NCBI RefSeq assembly: GCF_019649055.1 | Contig: NW_026570235.1 | Location: 1,550,001 to 1,614,000, forward strand | Source of the DNA: Paramacrobiotus metropolitanus | Taxonomy: Eukaryota; Tardigrada; Eutardigrada; Parachela; Macrobiotidae | Reading direction: 5' to 3' | Length of the DNA stretch: 64,000 nt | In this document: one piece after another, positions 11,548 to 25,624 of the stretch | How positions within the stretch are numbered: the stretch's first letter is position 1 | Layout: every line of letters starts with the position of its first letter | Made by a program: the position numbers and the translations under genes | The notes under the pieces: model-generated | Databases searched by the model: none | What the model saw: the letters and a program-made list of their open reading frames with translations, nothing else | Told to the model about the DNA's origin: nothing

Positions 11548-13228
11548 TGGCCCTTTTTTTCTCAGCTGGGGCTTTGTTGCGATCGTTTTTATTTACCTGT
11601 AGTTGGCTGGGACCAGTTTAGCTTTTCCTGTGATGTCGTCAAAGACCTGTGTATTATTATACTTGCGGTATACAGGGCATAATCCAGCATTATTCTATGA
11701 GAATCTTGCCTTGACAAGTTTTATGCTTCTTTTTTTAGAGTATTTTGTAGCGAATCTCTTCAGTGGGTTAGTTCAGCCCTCATTTTTGGTTAGTTTAATA
11801 TTATGGTACGAAAAGTGCGATGCCGAAACATTGCTTTGATATTCTGAGGTTTAAAACGTTTAATAAAGCATTACAGTATAATCAGTATTGCCACGAATCG
11901 AGTCATTTCACACTGAGAAGTATCGTGACCTGTCGTTGTGCAATTCTTACAGTATGTAAAATTACTTTTTCGTAATGATTATTCAGTTTATTTCTTTGTT
12001 ATTTTTTATTACTTAGAACTTGTCATCACTTGATTGTTAGTTTTGTTACTACTTGTACACATCAATTAGTAATGCACAAAGGAGAATCTTATCTTACAAA
12101 TGGGTTGAGAAAAAAGGTACTGTACTTATATATAGGCGTGACTGCGAGTAAGAATATTTTGGTCCCAAACCACTGATCGTCTTAAGCATGGATGTTGGTT
12201 CATTCGCGGGAACATCCTCATTCATATCGTCCTTGTCTTATCCGTGAAACCGGAAGGCGAACAGATTATGAGCGATCCGATCTGAATGCCGGTGGTCCAG
12301 TCATCCAAAATGGTAATGCGATCCGAAATGGCGCGCATACGTTGTTACGTATTGCATGCTAGTTCTGTACTTCTACCCTGCAGTAGATCTTGTGGTAAAT
12401 GAGTATTGTAATGGCTGAACAGAATTAACCGATTTCAACTGTCTGTGGTTACGTGCCGCAAAGTTTGCTAAAAAATAGTCAACCGTGTTGCAGCACCGTA
12501 TTGTTTATAATCAGGGTTACCGTCTCCGACGCGCTCTTAGCCCTATACTTATCCAAAAAAACAACAGCAAGCGATCGATCCCGAGAACTGCGGCACTGAA
12601 ATTTTAGTAGTAATGACACGATGTATGTAATGTACGGGGGTAACCCCCAAATTTTGGACGCATTTGTTATATTATTTGATATTTTCATATGATTACATCG
12701 CATGTGATGAGTACACACACATAATAAAACCGCTGAATTTTTTCATAAACGGTATTTGCGGTGTACTTAACTTCTCATTTTAAGTCTTCCTTCCCCATAT
12801 TATTCGACTTGTGATAATTAAACGCAGCGCACATAAATCGGCCATGGCTGTCATTATGCAGAACGGGGATCTAATCTCGTTTGAGATTCCATCGAATTCG
12901 AAGGGAAATGTATTTTGAGATGTCCTAGGTTCAGCTTGCAGTGTGCACACAGTTATGTACATATGTTTATCTGTATGGAATATCATCGAGATGAACACGG
13001 TTTCGGAGCATTAAATTATTATCTGACGGTGCTGCAGCTAGCAAATACACATTTTAATATTAGCTATTTGCCAACCATGGTTTCAAGCTTGCTATAGACG
13101 TTCGTACAATTTTATTTATCTCGTTACGCCACTGAATTCGTTACGCCTCCGGCCTGGCACCGAATTATCTATGAAGATATTAAAAGTGGGAGATTTGAAA
13201 AATAGTATGCGCATTTTATTTACGTATA
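11548..13228. other. Intergenic, AT-rich
   Basis: The 3' end of the RHAMM-like gene is here (AATAAA 11862-11867). Beyond it, 1.3 kb lead to the bHLH gene. I see no exon with a recognisable product and no clear repeat. Confidence 0.45.
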
Positions 13229-13914
13229 ATGCCGCGAATTGCACAACAGGATCATGATGATTTTGGAGACATTTGGACTTCGCATGATACTTCTTTTGCT
13301 GGCGGTGCAACTGCACGGGAAAGGTCAAGGATGCATGCCATTAACCATGCGTTTGATAAATTACGCGCAGTAAGTACAAAGTAACTACAAAATACCGTTA
13401 AATCCGCCTTCCGTCATATACGCTTTCGGTTTTAACGCTGCGATGTTGAGCTTAACTAAGAGATGGACCTCAGTTTTCTTAATGCTTAGTTACTTATGCG
13501 CGAATCGTAACTCGTAAGTATTATTTTATGTGATTAATATCATATTGTACCAGCGTTTTACAACATACTCCGTTATCGCTATTAAATTATACTTTGTCGA
13601 TCATAACAAGGAGAAATTGTGAATGTATGTAATGGCACTATATCAGCTTCCGTACGTGTTACTTTTCGTTTTGACCTTTACTAAAGGTAGTTCCCCGATC
13701 AAATCTGGCCGAACATCAGCGGCTGTCCAAAATCGCTACTTTACGTTCGGCTATTCAATACATCCAAGCTTTGATGCACATCTTAGAGATCACTGGTGGA
13801 CTGCTGCGACCACTGATTGACCGGAGTCCGGCACCAGCAAAAAAGGGTCGTAAACGCCAACATAGGCACTCCAGGCCAAGGAACAAGAAAAGAGTTGTTG
13901 ATTCACTGGAATAG
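13229..13914 (+). CDS. Small basic helix-loop-helix transcription factor
   Basis: Two exons, 13229-13369 and 13687-13914, join in phase 0 to give a 122-residue protein. Residues about 28-47 read ATARERSRMHAINHAFDKLR: a basic region with the DNA-contacting ERxR core, then helix 1. The second exon continues VVP, a fairly long loop (RSNLAEHQ), and helix 2 RLSKIATLRSAIQYIQALMHILE. The C-terminus is short and highly basic (KKGRKRQHRHSRPRNKKR), a likely nuclear localisation signal. RMHxIN...LSKIATL places it among group A tissue-specific bHLH factors (Olig/Beta3, MIST1/dimmed, neurogenin-like). I cannot assign an orthologue. The basic region lacks the usual extra Arg/Lys cluster before RER. The intron after helix 1 is 317 bp. 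An additional upstream exon cannot be excluded. Confidence 0.8.
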
Positions 13915-16900
13915 ACAGAACGCAGAAGCTGCTCCGTATCTGCATTGATTTGTAGCTTTGATTTGTGTGGAAAAATAGGAAACTATAGCTATCAGTTGTA
14001 TGTATTCCGGTACTGCTTTTGGGTCACCGCTATTGCCATTACATACGATGACTTTTATATTTTCTGTAAAAAAAATATAAAATATTTTTTATAGTAAAAA
14101 AAAATATATATAGAAGTATACATGTCGGGATTGTGCATTAATTAACGCAGTGTGTCAGGGCTTTGCCTTGTGCTTATGAAACACAAAACAAAACACAATG
14201 AATCCAAAGGCGCTATGATGCAACCCAGTGTTCAAACGCGCATGCGCTCGTAAAATTGGTGGTTTATTAAAGTAGCAAATCTGTGTACTGCAGTACCCAC
14301 TGTATTTCTGCAGTATTTTGTTTTCTTACGCATAATACATAATTATGATCATACATATCTGCAGGTATGGTACGTACGTGCATTGGTAAATGTACATACT
14401 TAGCTTTACTGATTTTTGATTGTTGTTATCATGACCTTTTCGATGCTGCTTTACTGTATTATTAAATGAAGCATCTACATAAGCGTAAGAAAACAACCGC
14501 GGTTATTATCACCTAAGTATAGCATGCACTGACCGTTTGGGTGCGAACAGGCGTAAAAAAATATGGATGGGGCCATAAAATTTGCAAAAAGATGCTTTCG
14601 CCGAATTTCCTAAAAGAAACCGGTTAAGTGCGCTTCATCAGTTTCAGCCAAGCAGCCACAACACGAAGTGTCAAAGATCAATAAAAACAAGGATGCAACG
14701 CAGAAAGAACAAACCGTAATGGAATGCAGACACTTTCCCATCTTAAAACGCAGTCGCAGCGCAAGCTGTGGCGATTTTAACCATGGTATCCAAAAGAATG
14801 GTAGCATCCATCAGCATCTTCGGGGTGTAATATTTATCACAGCACGACGTACATTTGCTAATTGTACTTACTCTATTTTCCACGGGTGTTGCAGATGATA
14901 GAAAATAGCCTCGTTGAGAAATCCTTTTTTGATTCTCGCGCTTTGTTCGTGCTGGGAACGGATCCGCGCATAGTGCGCCTGTTTTCACCATGCGTAATCC
15001 TAATGCACACCACGTTGCCGTCGTCCCGTTAAGTGTCATCATGGTGCACACACACATATACACTCCGTGCGTCCACAGGGCGATATGGCACGCACGAACT
15101 CTTTTCCTGACAGTAATTACGCATTTTCCACGTTTAATCAAGATTTATACGATTGTTTCCTGAAAGTTGTGCACTTTGGTTTTACGGCTTTATAAAGAAA
15201 AAATTCTGACAGTTTGGTTTTCTTGCGGAAAGATTATCTATGCATAAATGTTAATTATCCTTCAAAGTACGGATGGGCATCTTCGACCGTAGGCCATCAT
15301 TACTCACCCATAAACTGCCGGATGATGGAGCTTTCGCTTAGTGTAATTGTTAATTATGTCCGTGAGGCAATGTTTTATTGAATGGATCTGTGCAGTTTTT
15401 CTCCAGTAACACGTTTCGTTCAATGTACCGTGTTATTTTGATGTCTTATAAGGAAGACAAGCCTTCAATACGCCGAAAGTAGGCTGAGTGTTTTCCCGTT
15501 TAATTGGCCAAGTTGGTATTGCAATATTATGCATACACTCCTGTTTCACAATAATTCCCGAATGCTACCCATTATTAGCAACGGCGATCCTTTGCGTCCA
15601 TGCGTTTGATCTGGATTACGCACAATTGCACTCCGTCCAGTTTGAAAATACGTCATTTATTTTGCCGGTGTGTAACTGGTTCCAGGTATGGTTATTTCCG
15701 CTTTGACGTCTTGTATGCATGAATAAAGGTTAGACGCGTACGTTACTTGTGATGCTTATATATGCTAGTATGCATAAACGGAGCGTGTGGTTGACCGCGG
15801 AAGTGCGAAATTAATTTTATGTCGCAATATTCCTGAGCTGATAAACAGTGCGCAATTAATAGGTTTATTTTCAAAATAGTTGCGATATAAGTGATATAGG
15901 CGACAATCCGGATAAATTAAATGTGTGATTGCACAATCAGGAGATGCCGTTGAGCGACTAAATAATCCATTAGTGGAGGCGAGTCAGCTCCGGCAGGCTG
16001 ATGCGGATCACATTGAATTTTGGCGGGATGACCAAAGACACCACATTTCCCCATGATGGATTGATGTGCCATTCCCGTTTCATTAATTGGAGTTACAACA
16101 GGTAAAAAAAGCTATGGCTTTTTCATATTAATGTGTTGTTGTAAATTCGTAGTAGTATAAATACGCATCACCAGCTGCAGTGCTGCATGTTGATCAGCAT
16201 ACAGATCACTTCGTACATTTCGAAACAAGAGTTTTTTTTTGCAAATTGAATCTGTCGGAACGCAGTAATGGCATATCCAAATGGTTTCTCTGATAGAAGA
16301 ACTACAGTATGTGCGCATGAAACAATGACTGCAACAGGCGGCAGGAAGAATATTCGTTTGACAAATGATTACGTCATCGCCCCAAGAAACCTTTTGAATT
16401 GTGATTTAAATTAAATGTGATAACCAAAAACCGAGCAAAAACGAAGTCAGAAGACTGAAATTATGAGACGAAGGTCAAATATCCCGAAACCTGCATGAGA
16501 GTATCCTTACGGACAATGTGTGTTATCCTATCTTCGATTTCCTGTAACGGTTTTTGTATCCAGTACTGTACGGTTTGCGGCCGACAGGATAATATAAAAA
16601 GAATGCAACCTTTAGTACCGTTTCAGGTTAACGTGCTTGCTTGGCGCATACTGCATCACAGATTCCCTATACGTTTGTACGAAAAATTACAAACACAGCC
16701 AAATAGTGCAGTGCTTAGTTGTGCAGACATTGCTGTACAAATTATTCCTTTATTGTGTTATTCATTACTTCGCTTGATCTCTCGACCTTCACACTCAAAA
16801 CCGTCAACAGCAGGTTATTCAACTATTTTTAAATTTAAAAATTTTTTAATTAAAGCCATTAAAAGAAAAAGGAGCAAAAGGGAAAGCACAGATTAAACCT

Positions 16901-18510
16901 AAATTTTGACCTCGATGTTCATAATATGCTCTTTGTTTGGAATACAATATAAATTCACGTTTTCATCTTTCAAGAGTAACCTAATAGTTTACGTTACATA
17001 TTAAAATTCAACAGAAACAAAAGTTACAGTACTTATTGCATGTGCTTGAAGGCATTGATTGGCTACGATTGAGCTTGTGTGTCGAGAAACGTAAACGTTA
17101 CACCCGGTCAAGATCAAGCAAATCCAACCCACCATTAGCGTACAAGCATGCCGTATTATTTGTTTCGAGCTGGGCTAACCGTAAGGAACCCACACATCCA
17201 AATCAACAGGAAACATGAACTTATACGGCGGTATTTCCAAGTAGCTCTACGATGCATTGTCATTTTTGTGGGAATGACCTTTCTAATAAGCGCGTAAGCA
17301 CACATCATAGTCTGGTATCAGTTTTGCTTTGTCTTGTGGTCGGGTTTACTATATACATCGGTATATATGCGACTTACACCTCACGCTTTCAACCTTCAAG
17401 CTTTTATAAAGCGTTTAGAATTTTTATATGCCTCAACAAGTCAATCGAATACTAGCACTGAGGATGACCATTTGTTAAAAGAAATTTTCCGCAATAAACG
17501 TGGTGTGCTTTTATTGAATATAAAACTGAGACTGATATGCCCACATGTGCCTTTTGAAATGGACGCTGTGAATATGAACCGGCATTTGTGTGGGTGGTGG
17601 TGAATACAACAGTCTGGCACCCTAAACGCATCCACTTGGCTGCATATTAGCGATGCGACATCGAATGACTCTTACGGCCTTTTATTCTAGCGATGTATTG
17701 TAGTTAACGGTATAAGGTCCTTCCAATTTATACGCGGAAAGAAGACCGAGCCATTTGTTAACGCTTTGATCACCGGGATGTGCTGTCTAATGCCAGAGCT
17801 GCATCCGGACAACATAGCCGCCGCTGACGTCACCATTCGGTGAATGCTTGTACAGTATCAGAAAAATACATACTCTTATATACAGTTTGGCTTAACCTGT
17901 AGTTATAAATCAATAAACAATAAGCTTTTTGGTAAGTGGATAAAATGTAAAAAATTTTAATGCCACAAACAAATAAACCGATTTTGTATTGTGCTGTTTC
18001 GTCAACGTGAGACTATCGGCACGTTATCAAACTGATCGAGAGGTCATTATCGGCTCAGGAACTCCGTATACACGGGATAATTGAATAATCATACGGGGCG
18101 CCTACGAGGCAGTTGATTTATAAGGAAAACAATCGTTAGCCGGGCAGTACTCCGCTCTTTATAAACTCCGCTGGTATTCCTAGACGTCATGCTGTCTAAA
18201 GGTGAAAAACTGTATAGAATTAACGGTGTTGTACATTTCCGGTAAATGTGAGCCCGCGCGCACCAGCTCTTGCTTGGATTAACATGTGCAACGGAAGAAG
18301 CTCAAGTTGCTGCATATATAGGCGCGTGCCCTCTGCGTACATATATACATACACATGGGGCGCTAATCCGCTCATTAATGCTCCCAACATGTAACGCCAA
18401 GGTATCCGTATCCCGACCAGCATATAGCCAAATTCAACCATGTAGTCAAAATAATCTTGAAAAAGTTTTTTTGAATATGTTTGCGCATGCATGGGTGTTA
18501 ACGCGACATC
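13915..18510. other. Gene-poor region downstream of bHLH gene
   Basis: About 4.6 kb without a supported gene. A short AT-rich tract with A/T runs lies near 14070-14115. Several open frames of 65-133 codons exist on both strands but have no recognisable domain, consistent splice context or biased codon use. The stretch may hold regulatory DNA for the flanking bHLH and potassium-channel genes; that is inference. Confidence 0.4.
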
Positions 18511-18764
18511 ATGTTAGGCTGCGGTACAGCGTCGAGTGTTTTGCGCTTGAACCCGGAGAAGGTCACTATAGAGAATGTTTTACTTAAACATGACGAACTG
18601 CGCCATCAGCGGACAAGTGTAGGCCGGCGACGGAGTCTACAGATAATAACTCGCAGTCCCAGTCCGCAACTCAATGGCACTGTGTTGGGAACTTTGAATG
18701 AGTCCTATTATCCTGAACTGCCACTCGCTCCTTCTCATTACGGATCGGTATCCAGCAATTGGAG
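18511..18764 (+). CDS. Candidate 5' coding exon of the Shaker channel gene
   Basis: An open frame starts at ATG 18511, has protein-like composition (Ser/Arg/Pro-rich, e.g. RRRSLQIITRSPSPQ) and ends at a GT donor after 18764 in phase 2. The next recognisable exon, the Shaker N-terminal exon, has AG acceptors at 25624 and 25627. Both would accept exactly phase 2 and continue the reading frame. The Shaker exon itself has no in-frame ATG before 26211 although its frame is open and protein-like from 25608, so an upstream start exon is needed. The implied intron is 6.9 kb. The link rests on phase and composition only. It could be an unrelated small gene or an alternative first exon, as Shaker genes often have several. 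Confidence 0.45.
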
Positions 18765-21700
18765 GTTAGTGCGCGCGCGATGATATTACACAGACACACT
18801 ACAGTTCTCTGTGACAGTGGTACATATAAGTGTGTAGATATATCTAACACAAACACGATATGACCAGCATGAAATTAGTTTTGACATGAGTGACGTACAT
18901 TTTATATGCGAGCTAATCAAATATTTTGGACCCCAACAATTCCTTTTTGATATGGTTGTCACCCTATGTTCCCCTACACTAAGAGACACGGCCCGTTGCT
19001 GCGGGACAGAAAAAGTCTCTCCCCGTTTTTCCGTGCTTGCGTGCTAGACACGATATAGTCTGATATATTATTGTAGTGTGGCGCAGGCGATACATGCTCA
19101 ACACGTCGATTCGTCTTGAGGGGCGTTAGGGGAATTAAATAACTTGCTGAATTTAATTATAGTACGTTTACCAAAGTACACTTTATCAGTAACAGTTCAC
19201 TAGTGCATGATCAGCACTTTTTGAGTATCGGTTGCGCATCCCCAATACCGCGTTATACTGGAATATGTCACGGAAGAGACGGAACTGCAGATGTCTTTTT
19301 GGAACATCCTACGGGCATTTTAGTAGACCCAGCGCATAATCTTACAGCGTGTATTATTGAAGAGCAAGTATAGCCGCTACAAATCTACAGTGCGCTGGGA
19401 TCATGGAGTTAAGGGGTCACCTGTCGTAAGCTGCGTTGCTTGTCGCAGTAGTGTGGACAGTGTAAAACAATACTTGTATATCGATTGTGTACACAACGTG
19501 TTGCGCTGTTGCCGGCGATCACCATATTTTTGATGCCTTTAAAATGTTTGGATACACGGTATCATTCCGTCGAAGGTTAGAACAGCTACGGTAAGGCGTA
19601 GTTACATAGTTTTTACTTACAGCATCACTAACGATACTTATCGCTTATCAGTATCGTTATTTTTTCTCTGCTAATACAAGCAAGAGCAATACAAAATTTG
19701 TTATTGCAGAACTTGTGAAGGATAAATATCTGGTACCGTTTAATTAGAGAGAGTAGTATTGTTCGTACGATTGTTCCGTAGTTTACTACATGAATAGATT
19801 GCGGAGCTTAATCGTATACATATGTTTGTCAGCCCCCGTTGGCAGACATTCTCGCTGAAGAAAGCCAAAGAAACATAAATATTTATGTATTCAACTAGTC
19901 TTCAGTCGCTCTCTGACCTTTAGCAGGGATGTGTTGTTTACAATATGACGCATAGGGAAAAAATATCTAAATCACAAACGCTGTTGGAAGCTGTAAATGT
20001 GAAACGGTTGCAATTGTTTTGCGATGATCTTTTGTCTCTTGCAAAAGCTGCGGATAGAATGTAACAGTTCGCACCTAAACCAGGTGTTCGTATCGAAGAA
20101 TCTAAAAGCTGAGTTGTTGTTATGTTTCAAATAGACATTTTTATAGATAAAAATTTTCATTGTGATCAATGATTTGGTTGCAGCCGGTAGTCAGCGGAGT
20201 GATGCCTGTGGTTTTTTTCATGTAGCAAGTATTTATCCAAAAAAACTACCATATTAAACTGCATGAACAGACGGATACTTTACAGCATGGTAGAATGTGT
20301 CTTAAAACTTATTAGTTCAGAAAATTCCACATCATAAAACATTTCTATCATGATACGGCTTATCGATCAGCTTCTACATTTCTATCAGTCGGCTTCCTGC
20401 AGCGCTTAAACTGCGTACACTGATTACGTATTGTTAATTAAAATCCAGCCAGCATAATCAGAAAAATTTCTTTGAACTGGAATTTTGTTTTGTTTGTCTC
20501 TCATTCCTTGTGCAAATCGATCATCCGATGGAAAGTCTAGCAGAAACTTAGTTTTTCAATCTATATTGTTGAACTTTTTCGTTGTGGCGTTAACGATAAA
20601 ACCAATTTTCGCGAACGATTTCTAGTTTTGCGGACAGATCCATGAGATTTGATTCATGTTTTTAATAAACACTTACAGTTTTCTATGAGTTATACTGTAA
20701 CTTGTTGTATTGCTCTGGTACCATTCCAGAATACTATATATATATTTGTATATTAGGATGTATGGCACCTATAAGCATGTGTATACATTTTCCGGTTCGG
20801 CAAAATTAACCATTTATACGCATATACATCTCTTAGTTTCTTGTGCTGTTTCGGCTTTTACCAGCGCTAAATCTTTAATATCAGAGATTACGGCAGTAAA
20901 ATAATAGAGGTGTCAAGAATTTTGCATTTTTCTGTACGCGAGAGACGGTATTTAAAGCCTTGCACTGTATTCTGTACGCCTACGCAATCGATTTAATTTA
21001 GAATTTATGATTATTTGCGTTTTACAGTGTGGCGCTTTCATCCCTCACTTCCAGCTCGGTTATGTTAAACTTTAGTAATTTTTCTATCGAAGAAATTATT
21101 AGCTAATGCTATAAGATTTACTGGTAAGACGATACGGTGGCAGAAACGGGAAGTTATACGGGAAGGCGGGAGTAAAAACGCCGCATCCAGGTCACGAGCT
21201 CACATTGTATACACGAGCAACAACAATCGTCTGTAATCGCTAGAGGCGGCTATTGGAACTGGAGATCTCTACATGCCTTCTATGCAATACGTACGTCTGT
21301 ACATAATTAGACGGTTCCCATGCAGCCAATGTAGGACGATAATTATTACTATATTATGTAAGTTACGTTTTAAATTTTGTTTTTATCTTATAGTGCCTGA
21401 AATTGCGTTTTTACTCTTCGGTTACATACGGCAAACGTCTGCAACATTTTGATTTATTTACAGTCAATTTTCGATACTTTTTATTTTTTTATGTTTGCCT
21501 GCAGAAGTTTGTGGCTTTCAGCCGACCTTTTTAAGGCTAAAGATGTTTTGTATGAACCGCTAGTATAAAAAGTACTACGTTGCCCGAATATATACATATC
21601 TATATAAAAATATGTAAAAAAATCATATACAGTACAAAACATTGCTTATAGTATAGCAAACGCCGCCTGAATGCTCGTCGGTGATAATCGTTATAATTTC

Positions 21701-24700
21701 AGACCGCTGTCGCAGGTACGTCTTGTAAAAAAATACAAGCCGGTAGGTTAAAGTTTACAAAGAAAAGAACACATTATGTTAAGAATCAAACGAAATCAGT
21801 ACAGCTATTTTGCAATTTGTCTGCTAATGACTGAATATTATACAATATGATGTATGAATAAACTTACTGATTTAAATGCATAGCACAATCATCTTCCTGC
21901 AGACTGCAGATACACGACGTGGATGTAGTAGCATATATCTATATAATACATACCTGTATTATCCATTATTGCATCCGGCAATTATAGCTTTGCTGGAAAA
22001 TTAAAGACATTTGATTCCGTGCACGTGGAAACAACTATTCCGGTTTAATTTAATTGTTATCTCTCTACTCTCTAGCAGTTGTAAGGCGTTACTGTTACAG
22101 CAACTCTACAGCAGCTGTATGTTCAACAGAGGTACAAAACTGTTTTCGATAAAATAAATATACGTCGAATTTTGTTGCATATTTTCTTGCAAGAGCAGCT
22201 GCAGAGGCAACACTGATATTTGTACATTTCGCAGAAGTTTTTTATGTGCCTTGACACAAGACCAGGTTAAAAACTGAAAGCGTTTTTCCATGTTGGATAC
22301 GGTAAACTTCATTCATTAAAGTAAATACGTTGGCTGAACCAGAAAACATTTGGTATCGCACATGCATATTAAACAGAACTACTCTAGCTCTGTAGTCTAC
22401 AGCCTACGAGCATTCAATATTTTACTCGCGCAATAACTTAACAACGTACCGCATTTGATATTTATTTTCTACGATTTTTAATTTAAAATTTACTGGACAC
22501 CAAAGAGAATAAAAGTTTTAGATTCTTGTGTGATAGATACACGATTATTTTAATTTATAAATAATTATAATTTTCAAGATTTACAACTGGCTCCGTAAAT
22601 AAAAGTCAGTTGTTTTGATTTTGCAAACTGCAGTTAGCGTTTGACTATTGTTGTGGAGGGTATAATTTCTTGGTTTTTGCTTCCGTAATAATGTACATTA
22701 CAGGCATTGATTTCAGTAATTATGAGTTCAGTTTTGTTTGCGCAGTGTTAATGCTATCATTAATTATGCTGCTCAACGGTCCTTGATATAATACTCGTAG
22801 TATTCGCTTATGTAATGCTGGAGAACGTTGTGGGAATTTATGGCATAATGCAGCTATTGCTTATTACTAAACTGTAAGAAATGAATCCCGAGCCCCAATG
22901 AAGGCGTAAACATATCTCAAATAGATTTCATGGATGTATGTATACAAAGCCACTTGCGGGGTATGAAGCTGCCAACGCCAGACCGAGCCGAACTGATACA
23001 CAGTGTGACTAGTAAATAAGGTGACCCTCCAGGGATTTCTTTGAGTGAACTCCATCCCAATGGGCTGCACATGCCGCGGCAATGGCCATGGTAACATGAA
23101 ACCGAATTGTATCAAAAGTCGTCGATATAGTATTCCTATTGACGCGAGCACAAACACAAGTTGCATGTTACCCGAATCTCCTCCTTGTACACGGGCTATC
23201 AGTTCCTCCTGTCACTACATTTAGAAGGAGGATGTGCGCGCGCTCTTCATATATACTGGTGAACCGGCAACCGTACGGGACGAATGCCGCGCACAGGAGC
23301 ACGAGGGCGTGCGCGTCGTGAATTAGATACATTTGCCGTGATTTGGGACAGAAAGCGCATATATGAGCACGACAGCTTGTTGAGGAGAAAAATAACGGGA
23401 GGAAATCGGCATGGCCGCCACAGCATGACAAAGCTCGTTAAGCGGGGAGAAAGCGAGTACACATAACCCAACAGGCTATGTAATTATGTTTTCTGTACGT
23501 CAACTGTTAACACGTTCGGTCCGGTGCATCACTGCATATCGAGTCGACAGCGCAAGGAGTTGGAGCTTGAAATATGGATGCCGGGAAACGGATGACGTTA
23601 TCCGGCGGGCTTCCAATTATAATATTGCTTGTAATACCGACTTAGCAGTTGGCCGATTACTTCAAAACGTCAACTTTGAGAAACATTGCATTCGGACGTA
23701 CATACAGACACATCACACACATACGTATACTGCTTAAGCATAGAGCGGCTCTCACAAATTTTACTCGAAGAGTCCCTTTCCGCTTCTCAGCACATTTCGG
23801 CATGTATTTCTAGTGCATGGTACACAAAACGAACCCACTCCTGGGCTCGGTCTCTAAATGCACGAGACAACATTTGCCGCCTGGAAATAATGCTGCTTCA
23901 TGTACACAGAGTGTACATACATCTGCATCCTCTTGTGTGCAGTATTGTGTACCGAGTCAGACTGTGAGAGTGTGTGTCACTTTTGTGTGTGTGAGCGGTG
24001 TATACACCGGCACAGTTGCGATGTGTGCCGACTGTTATGCCGTTAGCGTATAACTTAAAGCAGTGATCATGAATGATCGAACAATCCCATACAACTCTTC
24101 CCGCTAATGACTGGTTCCTTGCTGAGATTATCCAGTTTTCAGTCTGGCATATGCTGACGTTACTGGGGGGACTGAAGCACCGCAATCAGTTTGTCAAGAT
24201 AGCATCATTATTCTGGTCTTGTGTGGCTGCGGCAGCTGCCTCGTAGTGGCTTTTATTTACAAACCGATTTACACACAGACACCGGATTATATCGATACTT
24301 CGTATATATCGTTGTTCCGACAAGGAATGTTTTTTTCTCTCCACAATCATCTTGTCGGCTGTGATTGCATTTTCGTCACTGTCGTTATATATTGCTCACA
24401 TTTTGCGGCGATAACCGATACGTATTTTTGTAACTGATACATACGTATGATCAATCAGGATAAGTGTGCTTCCGCTAGCGGGCAATATGTGTTCCAGGGG
24501 ATTATATATGCAGTGATTGTTTTATACTTGTATCAATTGGCTGGAAATTTATGATTTTATGGTTGATCTGGATGACTTCTGCTGCGCTGAAGCGTGCAAG
24601 TGACTAAGTTCGCGTTGATGCTTCCCGCAACCGATTCTATGTTTGGCGGGCTGACTATTTTACATCATATATAAAAATAGCTGCCGTGTGACGGGGCTTA

Positions 24701-25624
24701 AAATGTTTGGATACTAATAATCCCTTGTCGCGACGATATATGCAGATCGCGCGCGCAAACGCGCGGAGCATACTTGAAAATTATATGCCGATTTGCTTAA
24801 TGCGCGTTACATTGGGCCCATATGTGCGGATGTCCAGCTTAACGACATATTGACAAGTGGTAAATGTTAAGGCAGCAGCGATTGCAACCGTTCCCATAAT
24901 CATACTCCAATTCGGAACGGCATTAACGGTGTGTGCGTGTGCGGCCTGTATACGCCGACGTTCTTCTGCTGAATTTCTGGAGGAAAGATTAGTTCTCGCC
25001 GCTACGTGGTGCGAAGTGTGTCATTCCTCTGCCACGGCTATCTCTCGCTCCCATTCTGCCGACGTCGTCGGGGGCCGGGCAGAGATCCGGTTAGGAAACG
25101 CATATATAATAATACCGGGGTACCTATGTTATTTGCCATATTGCGCGCACAATCCATAACTGTCAAGATTGCCGGCACTTGTACATGCAGCGTCATGAAG
25201 CGGTCTTGATGGTGGAGAAAATGTTGCGGTGGGATTCGGTTATGGTGTTACGACGTCTGTGTGATGCTGTATAGGATATCATATTGTACATCCGGCATAT
25301 GCAGCCAGGAATACACGGATACATGTCGGCTGTTGTTTAGTTTGCAGTACACTCCGCATCGTGTGTATGTGTGTGTGGCAACTCGGGTTCGTCCTTATGC
25401 GCCGTGTGCCGGTTAGGGACAGGGATCTCTCTGCTACATGGTGTGTGTGTAATCCGTACGCGATTATAGCGTACATCGCGGGTTATATTCATTTGTTGCC
25501 TGCTGAAATCAGCGGTTTTCCTGGGCGCTGTGTGTCCGCGCGGTGTGCGCACGGCATTCAGGCCGTATATACATGCAGGGCGCCGTTTGTGCCGGCCCTG
25601 CAGCTGATCACGTTCACCAGCCAG
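18765..25624 (+). other. Long putative first intron / upstream region of the Shaker gene
   Basis: No further exon is supported in these 6.9 kb. The first part (18.8-22.9 kb) is AT-rich. From about 22.9 to 25.6 kb the base composition shifts to more GC, with many CpG, CG-alternating and TATA-like patches (for example near 24740 and 25100). This could be a promoter region for alternative channel transcripts. Numerous overlapping open frames on both strands in this part look like by-products of the composition shift. Confidence 0.4.

Noticed and set aside
14743-15141. 132-codon minus-strand open frame
   Set aside because: No recognisable domain, odd composition rich in Cys/Met/Thr without pattern, and no splice or neighbour support; likely chance.
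16495-16896. 133-codon plus-strand open frame
   Set aside because: No similarity to any family I know and no coding-like bias; lies in a gene-poor AT-rich region.
24857-25159. Hydrophobic open frame in the GC-rich upstream region of the Shaker gene
   Set aside because: It starts at a non-ATG codon, overlaps other equally long frames and has no family match; explained by the composition shift.
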